From Caulobacter ginsengisoli (lineage in GTDB: Bacteria; Pseudomonadota; Alphaproteobacteria; Caulobacterales; Caulobacteraceae), in contig NZ_JAUSVS010000008.1 in assembly GCF_030814835.1 (NCBI RefSeq), forward strand, positions 1 to 64,000: 64,000 nt of DNA. The letters are read 5' to 3'. Shown here piece by piece: positions 28,380-37,175 of this stretch (the stretch's first letter is position 1; every line of letters starts with the position of its first letter). Both the position numbers and the translations under genes were made by a program. The notes under the pieces are model-generated. The model was not told the origin of the DNA and made no database searches. It saw nothing but the letters and a program-made list of their open reading frames with translations.

Positions 28380-29698
28380 GGCTTGGCCGATCCCACGCAG
28401 CTGAAGCGCGCGACCTTCAGCGCCGCGGGCGTCAGGCCGCCCGGCTTGGGCTGCATTGCCACCCACAGTTCGTGGGCAGGCGGGCGCGAGGAGAAATAGC
28501 CGCAGATGGCCAGAGGATCGAACCCGGCCCCCAGCATGGCCACGGCGCCGCTCCGCTCGAAGGACCAGCTGTCGGTGACCTCCGGAATTTGATCGGCGTT
28601 GCGGACCAGTTCCAGGACCAGCGACTCGCCCCGCACCAACAGGAACAGCGCCCCGCCGGCGCGCGGCGCGGCGACCGCATTGTTGGTCGCATCGGCGCGC
28701 CCCTCCCGGACCTGGACCTGACCTCCGGTTCCGGGAACGAGGCGGAAGACCGCCTCAGCGCTGCGCGCCAGGACCGCACCAGTGGCGGCGGCCGAGGCCA
28801 GGGGCGGTGCGACATGGGAGGACACCACCGCCAGGGCCGGTCCGCCTTCTCCCCAGTGGATCAGACCCAGCCTTTTGTCCTGACAGGCAGCCAGCACCGG
28901 CTGGTCGCGCCGCCAGTTCCGCCAGACTCCTTCTCCCCGGGCCATGGTCCGCGCCGACAACCGCAGCGGCAGGGGAGCCACAGGATCGGCGTGCGTCATC
29001 GTCAGGCGCCGCCGGTCAGCCTCGAAGGCGCCGATCCGGCCCTGTCCCCAGAACAGGGCGTCGCCCGCGCGGTCGACGACGAATTCGAGCCATCCCTCCA
29101 CCTTGCCGGCGCAGGAGGCCAGCCGGCGCCAGGCGCCCTGGCCGCCGCCCCGCCACAGGACCAGACGGCCGCCATCCTGGCTGGCCAGGTACAGCTGCCC
29201 ATCGCGAGCGGCCGACAGGCCGACCGCCCGGCCCGGGGGAAGCGCGACGTCGGTCACCGGCTTGACGGGCCAGGCCAGGCTTGGCGGAAACGGCCGTGAC
29301 ACCAGCCGCAGACGCTCCTCGAATAGGACGAACAGGCCCCGGCGGGTCGCCTCGACCGCCATCACCTGGTCGAAGGGGCCAAGGGAGACGCCCGCCTCGA
29401 ACTGAGTCGCCACGCCATGCTGGTCGAGAATGCGGGCCTTGAGCGCGCCGTTGGCGTCTTCGGTCAGCAGCCAGGCGCCGGGACCGCCTGACACCCACAG
29501 GCGCGGACGCTCCGGGTGAAGGGCGCCAAGCGACACCTCCGGTCCCAGCGGTGGCGCTCGCTCGATCTGGGCCGAAAGAAAATCGGGATCGACGCCCAGG
29601 GGCTCGCCGCAGGTCGAACACCAACTCGCGCTCGCCGGGTTGGGCGAGACGCAAACGCCGCACAGCTCCTTTTCGTCGATACTGCCCAAATTGAGCAA
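28376..29698 (-). CDS. Zinc-ribbon protein with propeller-like repeats (tubulin/vWA operon, gene 1)
   Basis: The 440-residue product has an N-terminal zinc ribbon (C13xxC16 and C27xxC30), then a beta-rich region of repeated strands such as PRLWVSGGPGAWLLTED, GQLYLASQDGGRLVLWRGG and GDALFWGQGRIGAFEADRR, which looks like a beta-propeller. No signal peptide is present, so it is cytoplasmic. The start is a TTG preceded by AAGGGGGA; no better start is available. It is the first gene of the seven-gene operon. The zinc ribbon resembles that of the Hsp70-like protein, hinting at a shared partner. Confidence 0.75.
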   Translation of the reverse strand: MLNLGSIDEKELCGVCVSPNPASASWCSTCGEPLGVDPDFLSAQIERAPPLGPEVSLGALHPERPRLWVSGGPGAWLLTEDANGALKARILDQHGVATQFEAGVSLGPFDQVMAVEATRRGLFVLFEERLRLVSRPFPPSLAWPVKPVTDVALPPGRAVGLSAARDGQLYLASQDGGRLVLWRGGGQGAWRRLASCAGKVEGWLEFVVDRAGDALFWGQGRIGAFEADRRRLTMTHADPVAPLPLRLSARTMARGEGVWRNWRRDQPVLAACQDKRLGLIHWGEGGPALAVVSSHVAPPLASAAATGAVLARSAEAVFRLVPGTGGQVQVREGRADATNNAVAAPRAGGALFLLVRGESLVLELVRNADQIPEVTDSWSFERSGAVAMLGAGFDPLAICGYFSSRPPAHELWVAMQPKPGGLTPAALKVARFSCVGSAKP

Positions 29699-29757
29699 CG
29701 CGTCCCCCTTGGTCGGGCCGCTCGCGGCCTGCCCCTCAACGAGAGGTTAATTTCACC

Positions 29758-29788
29758 ATAAGCACACTTCCACTGCACGGGAAGTCAA
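29758..29788 (-). promoter_or_regulatory. Possible promoter of the tubulin/vWA operon
   Basis: On the minus strand TTGACT (29783-29788) is followed after 19 bases by GCTTAT (29758-29763), about 60 bases before the TTG start. The spacing is long and the match moderate. Confidence 0.3.
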
Positions 29789-29848
29789 GGCCGGAAAACC
29801 GCTTGAGATTGCACAACTCGCGGGATTTCCCCCGGCCGGCTTCGCGCT

Positions 29849-31804
29849 TCAGGCGCCGCAGCTCAACACGCCGGCAGACGGCTCGACCGCGAAGGGCTGG
29901 CCCCGCTCCAACTCGGCGTCAGACAGTTCGACCGGTCCCAGGCTGCGCACCCAGCCGGCGGTCTGGGCCCGCAGGAAGTCGTTGAGGATCAGCGACGGCA
30001 GGCCGGCGCCGGTGACGTCCTCCGGCCCCTCGGCGCCTTGCGGACCCATCCAGCCCACCCAGACGGCGATAACGAAATCCTGACCGAAGACAACGATCCA
30101 GCCGTCATGATGATCGTCCGATGTGCCGGTCTTGCCGGCCAGGGCCAGTGGCACGCCGGCTGCGGCGACCCGGCCGGTGCCATGAGTCATTACCCGGCGC
30201 ATCATGCTGCGCATCGTGCGAAGGCTGTCGGGATCCAGGCCGGACGCGGCGACGCGGCGATCCGATCGCTTCAGGACCTTGCCCTGTTGGGTGGCGAAGG
30301 TGTCGAACAGGAAGGGCGTGGCGCGTTCTCCCCTGGCGCTGGCGAACGCCAAATAGGCGGCCGCCAGATCCAAAGGCGCTCCGGCGCTGGCGATCACCCA
30401 GGTCTTGCCCGGCGCCAGCAGCACGCGCCGAAAGCCGACCGCATCCAGCACGGCCTTGGCGCGCGCGCGCCCCACCTGGTCTCCAAGCCGCGCGGCGACC
30501 CGGTTCGAGGACTTGGCGAAGGCCTCATAGAGAGTCAGTTCGTCGTCGCCGCCAGAATAGGCATTGCCCAACGGCCAGCCGTAATTCTCCGGCAGGGGCG
30601 TATCCAGGCAGGTGTCGCCCGGCCGCCCCCCGGCCAGTAGCGCCGCCTCGTAGACGAAGGGTTTGAGGGTCGAGGCCAGGGGACGCCGCCCGCGGCTGGC
30701 GATATCGAACTGGTTGCGGCCATAGTCGCGGGCGCCGATCAGAATCCTGACCGCCCCGGTGGCGTCGAGCGCCACCATGGCCGCGTCCAGGTCGTCACGA
30801 CCGTTCAATCGCCGGCTGATGATCGAAGCCGCCAGCCGCTGGGAGCCGGAGTCGAGCGTGGTGTTGACCCAGATATCGTCCCGAGCGTCCTGCGCCTGGG
30901 CGAAACCGTTGACCTGGGGCCGCAGTTCGTCGACCAGGTACAGGAAGGACCGGTCACGGTTGTCGACCGGAAGATCATCCGTCGCCAGCGCCCGCCGGTA
31001 GTCGGCCTCGTCAATGAAGCCGTACCGCCACATGTTGCCCAGCACCAGGTCGCGGCGTTTCTTGGCTTCCGGATAGTTGTTGAGCGGATTGAGCCGGTTC
31101 CAGTTGAGCAGCATGCCCGCGATCAGGGCGGACTGGCCGAGGGTCAGGTCCCGGGCCCGCCGGTTGTAATATCGCAGCGCCGCGTCCTCGAAGCCCAGCA
31201 CCGGCTGGTTGTGATGGAAGCCCAGCTCGATACGGGACATGTACAGGCTCAGGATGCGGTTCTTGCCGCCGCGCCGCCCGTATTTGCGCCGGAAATAGCG
31301 CTCCGCTTCGGAAGCGATGACGATCTCGCGCAGCTTGCGCCCTAGGGTCTGCGACTTGTCGCCATAGGTGTTCTTGACCAGTTGCTGCGTGATGGTCGAG
31401 CCGCCCTGCTGGGTGTCACCGGCCGTCAGGTTGGCCTTGCCGGCCCGCAGGATGCTGGAAAGGACGAACCCTCCATGCTCGTAGAAGCGGTGGTCTTCGG
31501 CCGCCAGGACCGCGTTGGGCACGTATGAGGGGAGAGTCTCCGTGTCGAGCAATGGCCCCGGCCGGTCACCCTCCACCCGCATCTGAGCGCCGTCTGAATA
31601 GGCATAGGTGATCGTGACCCGCTGGGCGAAGTCACGCTCCAGGTCCTTCAGTTTCGACAGGTCGGCCATCCAGGCGAACGTGACCAGAAGGCCGATCAGG
31701 CCAACGAAGGCGATCGCAAGGCCGGCGGGGCCGGAAGCCAGCCGTGGCAGGGACAGTCGGGATATCGGCTTGAGCCGCCGGCGGCTCCAGCGCCCGCTCT
31801 GCAT
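29849..31804 (-). CDS. Class A penicillin-binding protein (glycosyltransferase/transpeptidase)
   Basis: A 651-residue bifunctional peptidoglycan synthase. A membrane anchor (about residues 30-48) leads to the GT51 transglycosylase domain with AAEDHRFYEHGGF and QGGSTITQQLVKNTYG. The transpeptidase domain shows the serine motif STLK, SSN and KTGTSDD. It would polymerise and cross-link peptidoglycan in the periplasm. I chose the ATG at 31804; no strong Shine-Dalgarno is visible and an upstream start up to 31960 is possible. The cytoplasmic N-terminus is arginine-rich. It follows the tubulin/vWA operon's promoter region, with only 150 bp between, but is a separate transcript. Confidence 0.9.
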   Translation of the reverse strand: MQSGRWSRRRLKPISRLSLPRLASGPAGLAIAFVGLIGLLVTFAWMADLSKLKDLERDFAQRVTITYAYSDGAQMRVEGDRPGPLLDTETLPSYVPNAVLAAEDHRFYEHGGFVLSSILRAGKANLTAGDTQQGGSTITQQLVKNTYGDKSQTLGRKLREIVIASEAERYFRRKYGRRGGKNRILSLYMSRIELGFHHNQPVLGFEDAALRYYNRRARDLTLGQSALIAGMLLNWNRLNPLNNYPEAKKRRDLVLGNMWRYGFIDEADYRRALATDDLPVDNRDRSFLYLVDELRPQVNGFAQAQDARDDIWVNTTLDSGSQRLAASIISRRLNGRDDLDAAMVALDATGAVRILIGARDYGRNQFDIASRGRRPLASTLKPFVYEAALLAGGRPGDTCLDTPLPENYGWPLGNAYSGGDDELTLYEAFAKSSNRVAARLGDQVGRARAKAVLDAVGFRRVLLAPGKTWVIASAGAPLDLAAAYLAFASARGERATPFLFDTFATQQGKVLKRSDRRVAASGLDPDSLRTMRSMMRRVMTHGTGRVAAAGVPLALAGKTGTSDDHHDGWIVVFGQDFVIAVWVGWMGPQGAEGPEDVTGAGLPSLILNDFLRAQTAGWVRSLGPVELSDAELERGQPFAVEPSAGVLSCGA

Positions 31805-32014
31805 GGGGGTTGGGTTGTCCTGGCGCGCGCCGGTCGAACCCTGCCGCGGCGGGGCCTGCCTGCGGCTTGGCCAGCCGGAGCTGGCGTCTCTTCGCGGCGT
31901 GCGGGCCAATCTACCCCTCCAGCTGTCCCCGGTGGGGCCTGGCGCCCCATCCCTTAACAAGAAGTCGTGACGTTGCTAGCATCAACCGAAAGTTTCGAAG
32001 AGAGCCAGCGACCT

Positions 32015-32977
32015 GTGAAAAGTGTCTGGGTGCGCGGAACAGCTGTTGCGGCGATCTGGGTCGCCTTGGCTGCCTCGCCGGCCCTCGGCGCGCAGGGCGC
32101 CCAACTGAATGTCAAAAAGACCTGCCGGGAAGCCCACCGGGACGATCTCGGCGCCCAACTCGGGCTCGCCAACGGCTATTTCTACGACCCGGGCGGGACC
32201 GTCACGAATGACATCCCCCGACGCAAGGTGGCCTTCTGCCTCTATCTCGATGGGGCCAACCGGGGCGACGCGGAAGCCCAGTTGCGCGCGGCGTTCATGG
32301 CCGAGCTTGGCCTGGGCGGCGCAGCGCCTGACCCGAAACTGGCCGCGCATTGGTATGAACGGGCGGCGCTGCAGGGCAATCTTATCGCTCAGAAGGCCAT
32401 GGCGCGGGTAATGATGAACGGGCTGGGCCGGGCCCGGGACCCGGTCGCCGCGGTAGACTGGTGGCGACGAGCGGCGGAGGGCGGCGACCTTCAGGCCCAG
32501 CTGAACATGTCCGGATTTTACCAGCGGGGCGACATCGTCCCGAAGTCCGAGCAGCAGGCAACCTACTGGTGCGAGAGAGCGGCGAACAATGGCGACCTGA
32601 CCGCCCAGTTCGACCTTGGCCGGCATTTCCACCACGGCTACGGGCGGCCCATCGATCTGCAACAGGCTCGCAAGTGGTACAAGATCGCCGCCGACCGCGG
32701 CTGGGCGCCGGCCAAGGCCAATCTTGGTCTGATGTACGCCCTGGCGGAAGGCGGCCCGCGTGACGACAAGCAGGCCCAGCACTATCTCGAGCAGGCGGCG
32801 GCTCTGAAGGATCCGATTGGCCTCTACGGCCTGGGCTGGCTCTACCAGCAGGGGCGGCTGGGCCGCACCCGCGCCGAACGCAAGACCAAGGCCATCCAAC
32901 TGTTCCAGGAAGCAGCCAGGTTGGGCAATCCCGACGCACGCATCGCACTGTCCCAGCTCGGAGCTCCGATAAACTGA
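32015..32977 (+). CDS. Exported Sel1-repeat protein
   Basis: A protein of 320 residues with a signal peptide (VKSVWVRGTAVAAIWVALAASPALGA read from a GTG) followed by about six Sel1-like helical repeats, seen as recurring A-x-x-W(Y)xxRAAxxGxxxAQ units. Such repeats form superhelical scaffolds for protein partners, often in the envelope. I chose GTG at 32015 because it gives a normal signal peptide; a GTG at 31967 would add 16 residues with an acidic N-terminus. It diverges from the penicillin-binding protein gene and ends 6 bases before the convergent SH3 gene. Confidence 0.8.
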   Translation: MKSVWVRGTAVAAIWVALAASPALGAQGAQLNVKKTCREAHRDDLGAQLGLANGYFYDPGGTVTNDIPRRKVAFCLYLDGANRGDAEAQLRAAFMAELGLGGAAPDPKLAAHWYERAALQGNLIAQKAMARVMMNGLGRARDPVAAVDWWRRAAEGGDLQAQLNMSGFYQRGDIVPKSEQQATYWCERAANNGDLTAQFDLGRHFHHGYGRPIDLQQARKWYKIAADRGWAPAKANLGLMYALAEGGPRDDKQAQHYLEQAAALKDPIGLYGLGWLYQQGRLGRTRAERKTKAIQLFQEAARLGNPDARIALSQLGAPIN

Positions 32978-32983
32978 AGTTCC

Positions 32984-33697
32984 TCAGTAGGACTTGGGCG
33001 TTGGAATTTCCGTCGCCGGCGCGCCCCGGTCCCGGTCGGAGTATTTGGGCTTGGCCCTGGACCTGGCGGCGCGGGGCTTGAGGGGCGGTTTGGCCGGACT
33101 CGAGGGCGGAGAGACCGAGGCCCCGGCAGACCCGGCAACGGTGGGGCGCCGCTGCTTTCCCGGCCTCGGCGCCGGAATCGGCGAAAGCAGACGGAACTTC
33201 ACATAGCCGATGGCGCCCTGGTTGGTCCGGACCTCGGCCCAATCGGATTGGTCGTCGCCGGTCACCAGACCGAGGAAACTGAAGTCCTCCGCGCTTTCGC
33301 TGATGCTCAGGATGTGGCTTCGGGCGCTCGGCTCAAGACGAATATTGACCCTCGTCACCTTGATCTTGCCGTCCTTGCCAAACCCATAGGTTCCAGACGG
33401 CGAAGCCGGATAGGGCGATTTGAGGAAGGGGCGCTCGAACCAACTGAAACTGCTCGAAGGAGCGCTGCAGTCCGGCTCTCCGATCAGGCGGAACCGCCGC
33501 ACGACTGCGGGCGAGGAGCCCGGCCAGATCATCACCCGATCACCGCGTTTGATCGGAGCGCAGTCGCCAGCGCCGCTGAACGCGACATCCTGCTTGGCGA
33601 AGGCGGCGCGCCGCCCCAAGGGCGCAAACAGGCCCACGGCGACCAGCCCCAGGCCCGCCGCCAGCAGTAAGCACGCCTGTAGCCTTCCATTGCTCAT
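32984..33697 (-). CDS. Membrane-anchored bacterial SH3-like protein
   Basis: A 237-residue protein with an N-terminal hydrophobic anchor or signal (residues 5-25). A bacterial SH3 domain is likely at about 110-170 (KVTRVNIRLEPSARSHILSI then SDWAEVRTNQGAIGYVKFRLL), a fold that often binds peptidoglycan or peptides. The C-terminal 60 residues are rich in Pro, Lys and Arg and probably disordered. It converges on the Sel1 gene. Its function is unknown. Confidence 0.6.
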   Translation of the reverse strand: MSNGRLQACLLLAAGLGLVAVGLFAPLGRRAAFAKQDVAFSGAGDCAPIKRGDRVMIWPGSSPAVVRRFRLIGEPDCSAPSSSFSWFERPFLKSPYPASPSGTYGFGKDGKIKVTRVNIRLEPSARSHILSISESAEDFSFLGLVTGDDQSDWAEVRTNQGAIGYVKFRLLSPIPAPRPGKQRRPTVAGSAGASVSPPSSPAKPPLKPRAARSRAKPKYSDRDRGAPATEIPTPKSY

Positions 33698-33984
33698 GCC
33701 AGACCGGATTCCGCTTCGCCCAGGTGTCCGAGGCCTACACTAGCGCTGGAGTTGCGCCTGTCCAAATCCCGTCCTCGCCCGCGGCCGCCGATGGCGTCCG
33801 ACGGTTGACCTGGAGAACTCGCCTAACGCGGGAATGCAATTTAATCGACCAGTGAAATCCGAACTCGCGCTTTGGTTATCCCATTGACTGTGCAAGGAAA
33901 AACGGTGGATTGCCCTTGGTGAAATCTTGTAAGGACTGTTACCTTGGCCGGGATTTCGATGGGCCGCTTTGGGGGTAATAGATC

Positions 33985-34341
33985 ATGCAACGTCGTGCAT
34001 TTCTGGCTGGAGCCGCCGCCGTGGCGGCCGTCGCGCCGATCGCCGGCCAGAGTCAGGCGGCGACCGCCCAGGGGCAGGTGGTGACCATGAAGGGCTATCT
34101 GCGCAAGGTGACCAACTACTATCTGGTCCTGACGCCGACCGCCCAGAAGACCGACCCCAAGACCACGAATTACGCCGCCTGGCCGACCGACTGCGTGCGG
34201 GTCTATCCCAAGGACCTGGCCAAGATGCCCGGCCAGACCGGCGTCGTCTCGGTGACCGGCAAGCTGTGGAAGGGCAACCAGATGGACGCCGCCAGCAAGA
34301 CCGTCGCCACCGTGGTGATGACCGACGCGGTCCTGGGCTAG
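33985..34341 (+). CDS. Small Tat-exported protein of unknown function
   Basis: The 118-residue product starts MQRRAFLAGAAAVAAVAPIAG, a twin-arginine signal peptide. The mature part of about 90 residues (GYLRKVTNYYLVLTPT..., with one cysteine in WPTDCVRVYP) resembles no family I can name. GGGGG lies upstream of the ATG. Tat export implies folding in the cytoplasm before export, possibly with a cofactor. It stands alone, 6 bases from the end of the type II secretion operon on the other strand. Confidence 0.6.
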   Translation: MQRRAFLAGAAAVAAVAPIAGQSQAATAQGQVVTMKGYLRKVTNYYLVLTPTAQKTDPKTTNYAAWPTDCVRVYPKDLAKMPGQTGVVSVTGKLWKGNQMDAASKTVATVVMTDAVLG

Positions 34342-34347
34342 GGCCCG

Positions 34348-35037
34348 CTACTCTCTCAAATCCGGCATCGGCGTGAACCCCGGGGGCGGCTTTTCGCCCT
34401 TGGGGCCCGACCAGTAGCCCTTGCTGCCCGGCGGCAGGGGCGGCAACGGCTTGCGTTTGCGCAGGCCGGGCGGCGGCGCGGCCGTTGTTGACGGCGGACC
34501 GGCGGCGGTGGCTGCGGCCGGCGTTGATCCCGGAGTCGGAGCCGTCACCGCCATCGGCGGGCTGAGCGCGCCGGACCGGCCGGCGAACAGGGCGGTGGTG
34601 AGATGTCGCCGTCCCTTGGCCAGCCGAGCCTGGCGGCGGCTGAGCGAGACCACCTTCCAGCCATCGATGGTCTCGCCCCGGCGGGCCCGGTAGGTCCGGC
34701 CCTTGGACGAGAAATAGCCGACCGGCGCGGCGTCGGTCCCCGAGACCCCGACCAGCAGCGGCGTCAGATCGACCGGCGGCGGGGCGGGCGCGGCCGGGGT
34801 TGCGGCGGCCGTCGGATCGGCGACCGCCGGCGGCGCGGCGCCGGGCGGAGCGAAAGCGATCATCCGGGCGGCGGCCGAGGCTTCCAGGGTCGGGGCCGCG
34901 GCGTTCAGCAGGCGCGGGCGCTGGCCTTCCGGCAGCAGGCCGTCGGCGACCGTGTCGCGCTCCAGCGGCGGCCAGACCAGGATCAGCAGACCCAGCACGG
35001 CGGCGGCGATCAGGGCGATAAGGACCGGCCGGTTCAT
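34348..35037 (-). CDS. GspC-like type II secretion protein (or GspN-type)
   Basis: A 229-residue protein with an N-terminal membrane helix (residues 5-22), a Pro/Ala linker and a periplasmic stretch LLVGVSGTDAAPVGYFSSKG, RRGETIDGWKVVSLSRRQARLAK that matches the HR domain pattern of GspC. No PDZ domain follows; the rest is proline-rich. It is the last gene of the minus-strand operon and overlaps gspM by 4 bp. GspC links the inner membrane platform to the secretin. GspN is an alternative name for such short forms. Confidence 0.55.
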   Translation of the reverse strand: MNRPVLIALIAAAVLGLLILVWPPLERDTVADGLLPEGQRPRLLNAAAPTLEASAAARMIAFAPPGAAPPAVADPTAAATPAAPAPPPVDLTPLLVGVSGTDAAPVGYFSSKGRTYRARRGETIDGWKVVSLSRRQARLAKGRRHLTTALFAGRSGALSPPMAVTAPTPGSTPAAATAAGPPSTTAAPPPGLRKRKPLPPLPPGSKGYWSGPKGEKPPPGFTPMPDLRE

Positions 35038-35564
35038 GGCGCCCCCACCGTCACGGCCGCCAGCACGGTCAGCTCGGCATAGACCTGGGTGGCTGGCGCT
35101 CCGTCGGGTCCGATCGCGGCCTTCAACATGATCCGGCGCAACGCCACCGACCGGCCATTGGCCTCGACCCAGCGGGCGAAGCGGTCGACGGCGGGCGCAT
35201 CGCCGGTTCCCAGCAGGCTCAGCCGGACCATTTGCATGTTCGGCCCGGCCGGATCGCGGCCGACCGTATTGGCCTCGGTGATGGTCAAACCGGCCTCGGC
35301 CGCCTGCCGGCGCATGCGGGCCACCGCGGCGGCGGGCAGGTCCGGCAGTGGCGACGACAACAGGGCCACGCCGATGGGCCGGGCGCCCCGGCCGCCATAG
35401 TCGCGGACCAGATCCTCCTGGTAGCCGATCTCGTTGTGCAGGCTGTCGAGGCCCCGAAGCTGCAGGCCGATCCGCACCGCCAGCACGACGGTCAGCGCCA
35501 CGAGCACGACCGCGACGACCGGCAGCGCCTTCTCGAACCGGGCCAGGGCGGGCGGCAGGGTCAC
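35034..35564 (-). CDS. gspM: Type II secretion GspM-like protein
   Basis: A 176-residue protein with a single N-terminal membrane segment (about 14-35) and a small periplasmic ferredoxin-like region, the expected layout of GspM. It starts at GTG 35564 in a GTGA overlap with the GspL-like gene. Sequence identity with known GspM is low and the label rests on order, size and topology. GspM partners GspL in the inner-membrane assembly platform. Confidence 0.6.
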   Translation of the reverse strand: MTLPPALARFEKALPVVAVVLVALTVVLAVRIGLQLRGLDSLHNEIGYQEDLVRDYGGRGARPIGVALLSSPLPDLPAAAVARMRRQAAEAGLTITEANTVGRDPAGPNMQMVRLSLLGTGDAPAVDRFARWVEANGRSVALRRIMLKAAIGPDGAPATQVYAELTVLAAVTVGAP

Positions 35565-36334
35565 CGGCAGGCCCCCGCGTCCAGCTGGACCCGCCCGTCG
35601 GCCCCGGTCCGCGCGCCGAGGCTGGCCAGGCCCTGCGATTGGGTTGGGTTCAGGGGTTGGCTCAGGCCCAGATTGGCCGCCCCGTCGGCGACGGTGATGT
35701 CGCTCAGCATCACCTGCCCGCCCCCCACCGAGGCCAGGGCGTTGAAGGCGCAGGACACCATCCGGGCGTTGCGTGGCGCGGCGACGCCGTCCCACAGCCG
35801 GCGGGCGTCGCCCTGAAGGCGCTTCTGCTGGCTGGCCAGGCGCACGACCTGCTGGGTGGCCTCCAGCCGCGCCTGGGCGCGGTCGCTCTCCTGCGAGAGC
35901 CGCAGCGACAGGGCGCCCAGCACCAGCACGGCGCAGAGCCCGCCCACGGTCGCCAGGGCGATAATCTGTTCGCGCCCCTCGGCCAGGGCCCGGCTGCGAT
36001 AGGGGTTGTCGAACCGGAAGGTCATGGCCTCCCCGTCCAGTTCGCCAGTCAGGTAGAGGCCGGCGGGCCCCCGCGCGCCCTGCGCCGCCAGGTCTTCGAA
36101 TGCGCTGAGCGGGGCCAGGCCCACGGCGAAGCGGGTCAGGCCGTTCTCGGCCGGGCCGATCAGCCGGACGGCCGGGACGGTGTCGGCGGCGGGCATGGGC
36201 GAGAGGATGTCCAGCTGCATGGCCACCGCCTCGCGGGCCGCCCGCAGCGAGGCGGTCGGCAGATCGAGGGCGCGCACGAAGACCGGCGCGGCCGCGCCTT
36301 CCCCGTCCGATCCCTGCTCAAAGCCCCCCGACAC
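35561..36334 (-). CDS. gspL: Type II secretion GspL-like protein
   Basis: A 257-residue protein with a membrane helix in the middle (IIALATVGGLCAVLVLGALSL) and a periplasmic domain with coiled-coil start after it, matching the periplasmic half of GspL. The cytoplasmic part before the helix is short (about 130 residues) and has only one half of the actin-like domain of classical GspL. I chose GTG 36334 because GGGCGGAG lies 5 bases before it. A GTG at 36364 is possible. It couples the GspE ATPase to the platform. Confidence 0.6.
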   Translation of the reverse strand: MSGGFEQGSDGEGAAAPVFVRALDLPTASLRAAREAVAMQLDILSPMPAADTVPAVRLIGPAENGLTRFAVGLAPLSAFEDLAAQGARGPAGLYLTGELDGEAMTFRFDNPYRSRALAEGREQIIALATVGGLCAVLVLGALSLRLSQESDRAQARLEATQQVVRLASQQKRLQGDARRLWDGVAAPRNARMVSCAFNALASVGGGQVMLSDITVADGAANLGLSQPLNPTQSQGLASLGARTGADGRVQLDAGACR

Positions 36335-36348
36335 GTCAGCTCCGCCCG

Positions 36349-36792
36349 TCAGCTTCCACGGCACTCGCCCTTGGCGATGTCGTAATTGCACAACTCGGCC
36401 AAATCGCAGCGCAGGGCAATGACCGCCATCGTCGCGCCCCGCCGCTCGATGCTGGCGCTGGACCAGCCGCCGCGCGGCTGGCCGTCAGCGCGGTAGGCGG
36501 CGGCGGTGCGGACCTGCGCCTTCGCCGGCAAACCCATCAGCGGCGTATCCAGTTCGCCGACCCGGGCGGCCAGGCCGAACTGGGACTGGGCCAGGGTCGC
36601 CTTGGGGCTGGCGCAGCTGTCGAAGGTCCTGGCCTGCTGCTGCAGGGAGCGAACTTCGGCGTCCGGCCGCCCCTGGGCGAGGGCGCGGCGGGCCAGGGCC
36701 ACATAGTCGACCTGCAGCCACAGCAGGGCGGTGACGATCAGCCCGGCAATGGCGACGGCGACCAGGGTCTCGGTCAGCGCGAAGCCCTTCAT
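36349..36792 (-). CDS. Type II secretion pseudopilin (minor)
   Basis: A 147-residue prepilin-like protein. The processing site is right at the N-terminus: MKG|FALTETLVAVAIAGLIV, with glycine before the cut and glutamate at +5. The C-terminal half contains three cysteines (FDSCAS, LRCDLAELC, GECRGS). It would be a minor pseudopilin of the GspH/I/J class, too diverged to name. The start overlaps the previous pseudopilin gene by 4 bp. Confidence 0.75.
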   Translation of the reverse strand: MKGFALTETLVAVAIAGLIVTALLWLQVDYVALARRALAQGRPDAEVRSLQQQARTFDSCASPKATLAQSQFGLAARVGELDTPLMGLPAKAQVRTAAAYRADGQPRGGWSSASIERRGATMAVIALRCDLAELCNYDIAKGECRGS

Positions 36793-37175
36793 GCCCCCCC
36801 CCCGGTGATCCAGGCCTCGACCCGGTCGGACTGCGGCCGGCCGCCGGCCCGCCAGGTGACTTCCAGGCGCACCCGCTGCGGCCCGGCCCCGAACGGGCGG
36901 TCGACCAGGCCCAGCGGCAGGCGCCGCCAGCGATAGCGGCCGATCTGGCCGCCGGCGGGGCTGGCGAGTTGGACGGGCGAGGCCAGGCGCGCTTCCTCAT
37001 AGAGCCGCTCGACCACGGTGGCGGCCTCGAGCCGGGCCTTGGAGCGCTCCAGAGAATGGGCTGTCCAGACCAGCAGGGTCACCGCCACCGCGCCGGTGAC
37101 GGCCGCCAGGGCCACCGAGACCAGGGCGTCGACCAGGATGTAGCCCCTCATCTTCCTGGAATGGGACCGCTTCAC
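36789..37175 (-). CDS. Type II secretion pseudopilin (minor) with Asp at +5
   Basis: A 128-residue protein with prepilin leader KRSHSRKMRG and core YILVDALVSVALAAVTGAV. The +5 residue is Asp rather than the usual Glu. The GTG at 37175 overlaps the gspF stop as GTGA, the coupling pattern of this operon, so I prefer it to the ATG at 37151. It is probably GspI- or GspJ-like. Confidence 0.7.
   Translation of the reverse strand: MKRSHSRKMRGYILVDALVSVALAAVTGAVAVTLLVWTAHSLERSKARLEAATVVERLYEEARLASPVQLASPAGGQIGRYRWRRLPLGLVDRPFGAGPQRVRLEVTWRAGGRPQSDRVEAWITGGGA

Noticed and set aside
16400-29698. Anti-phage defence island
   Set aside because: No nuclease, protease, toxin or cyclic-nucleotide enzyme is visible in the operon, and no mobile elements flank it. 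Defence remains possible but is not shown.
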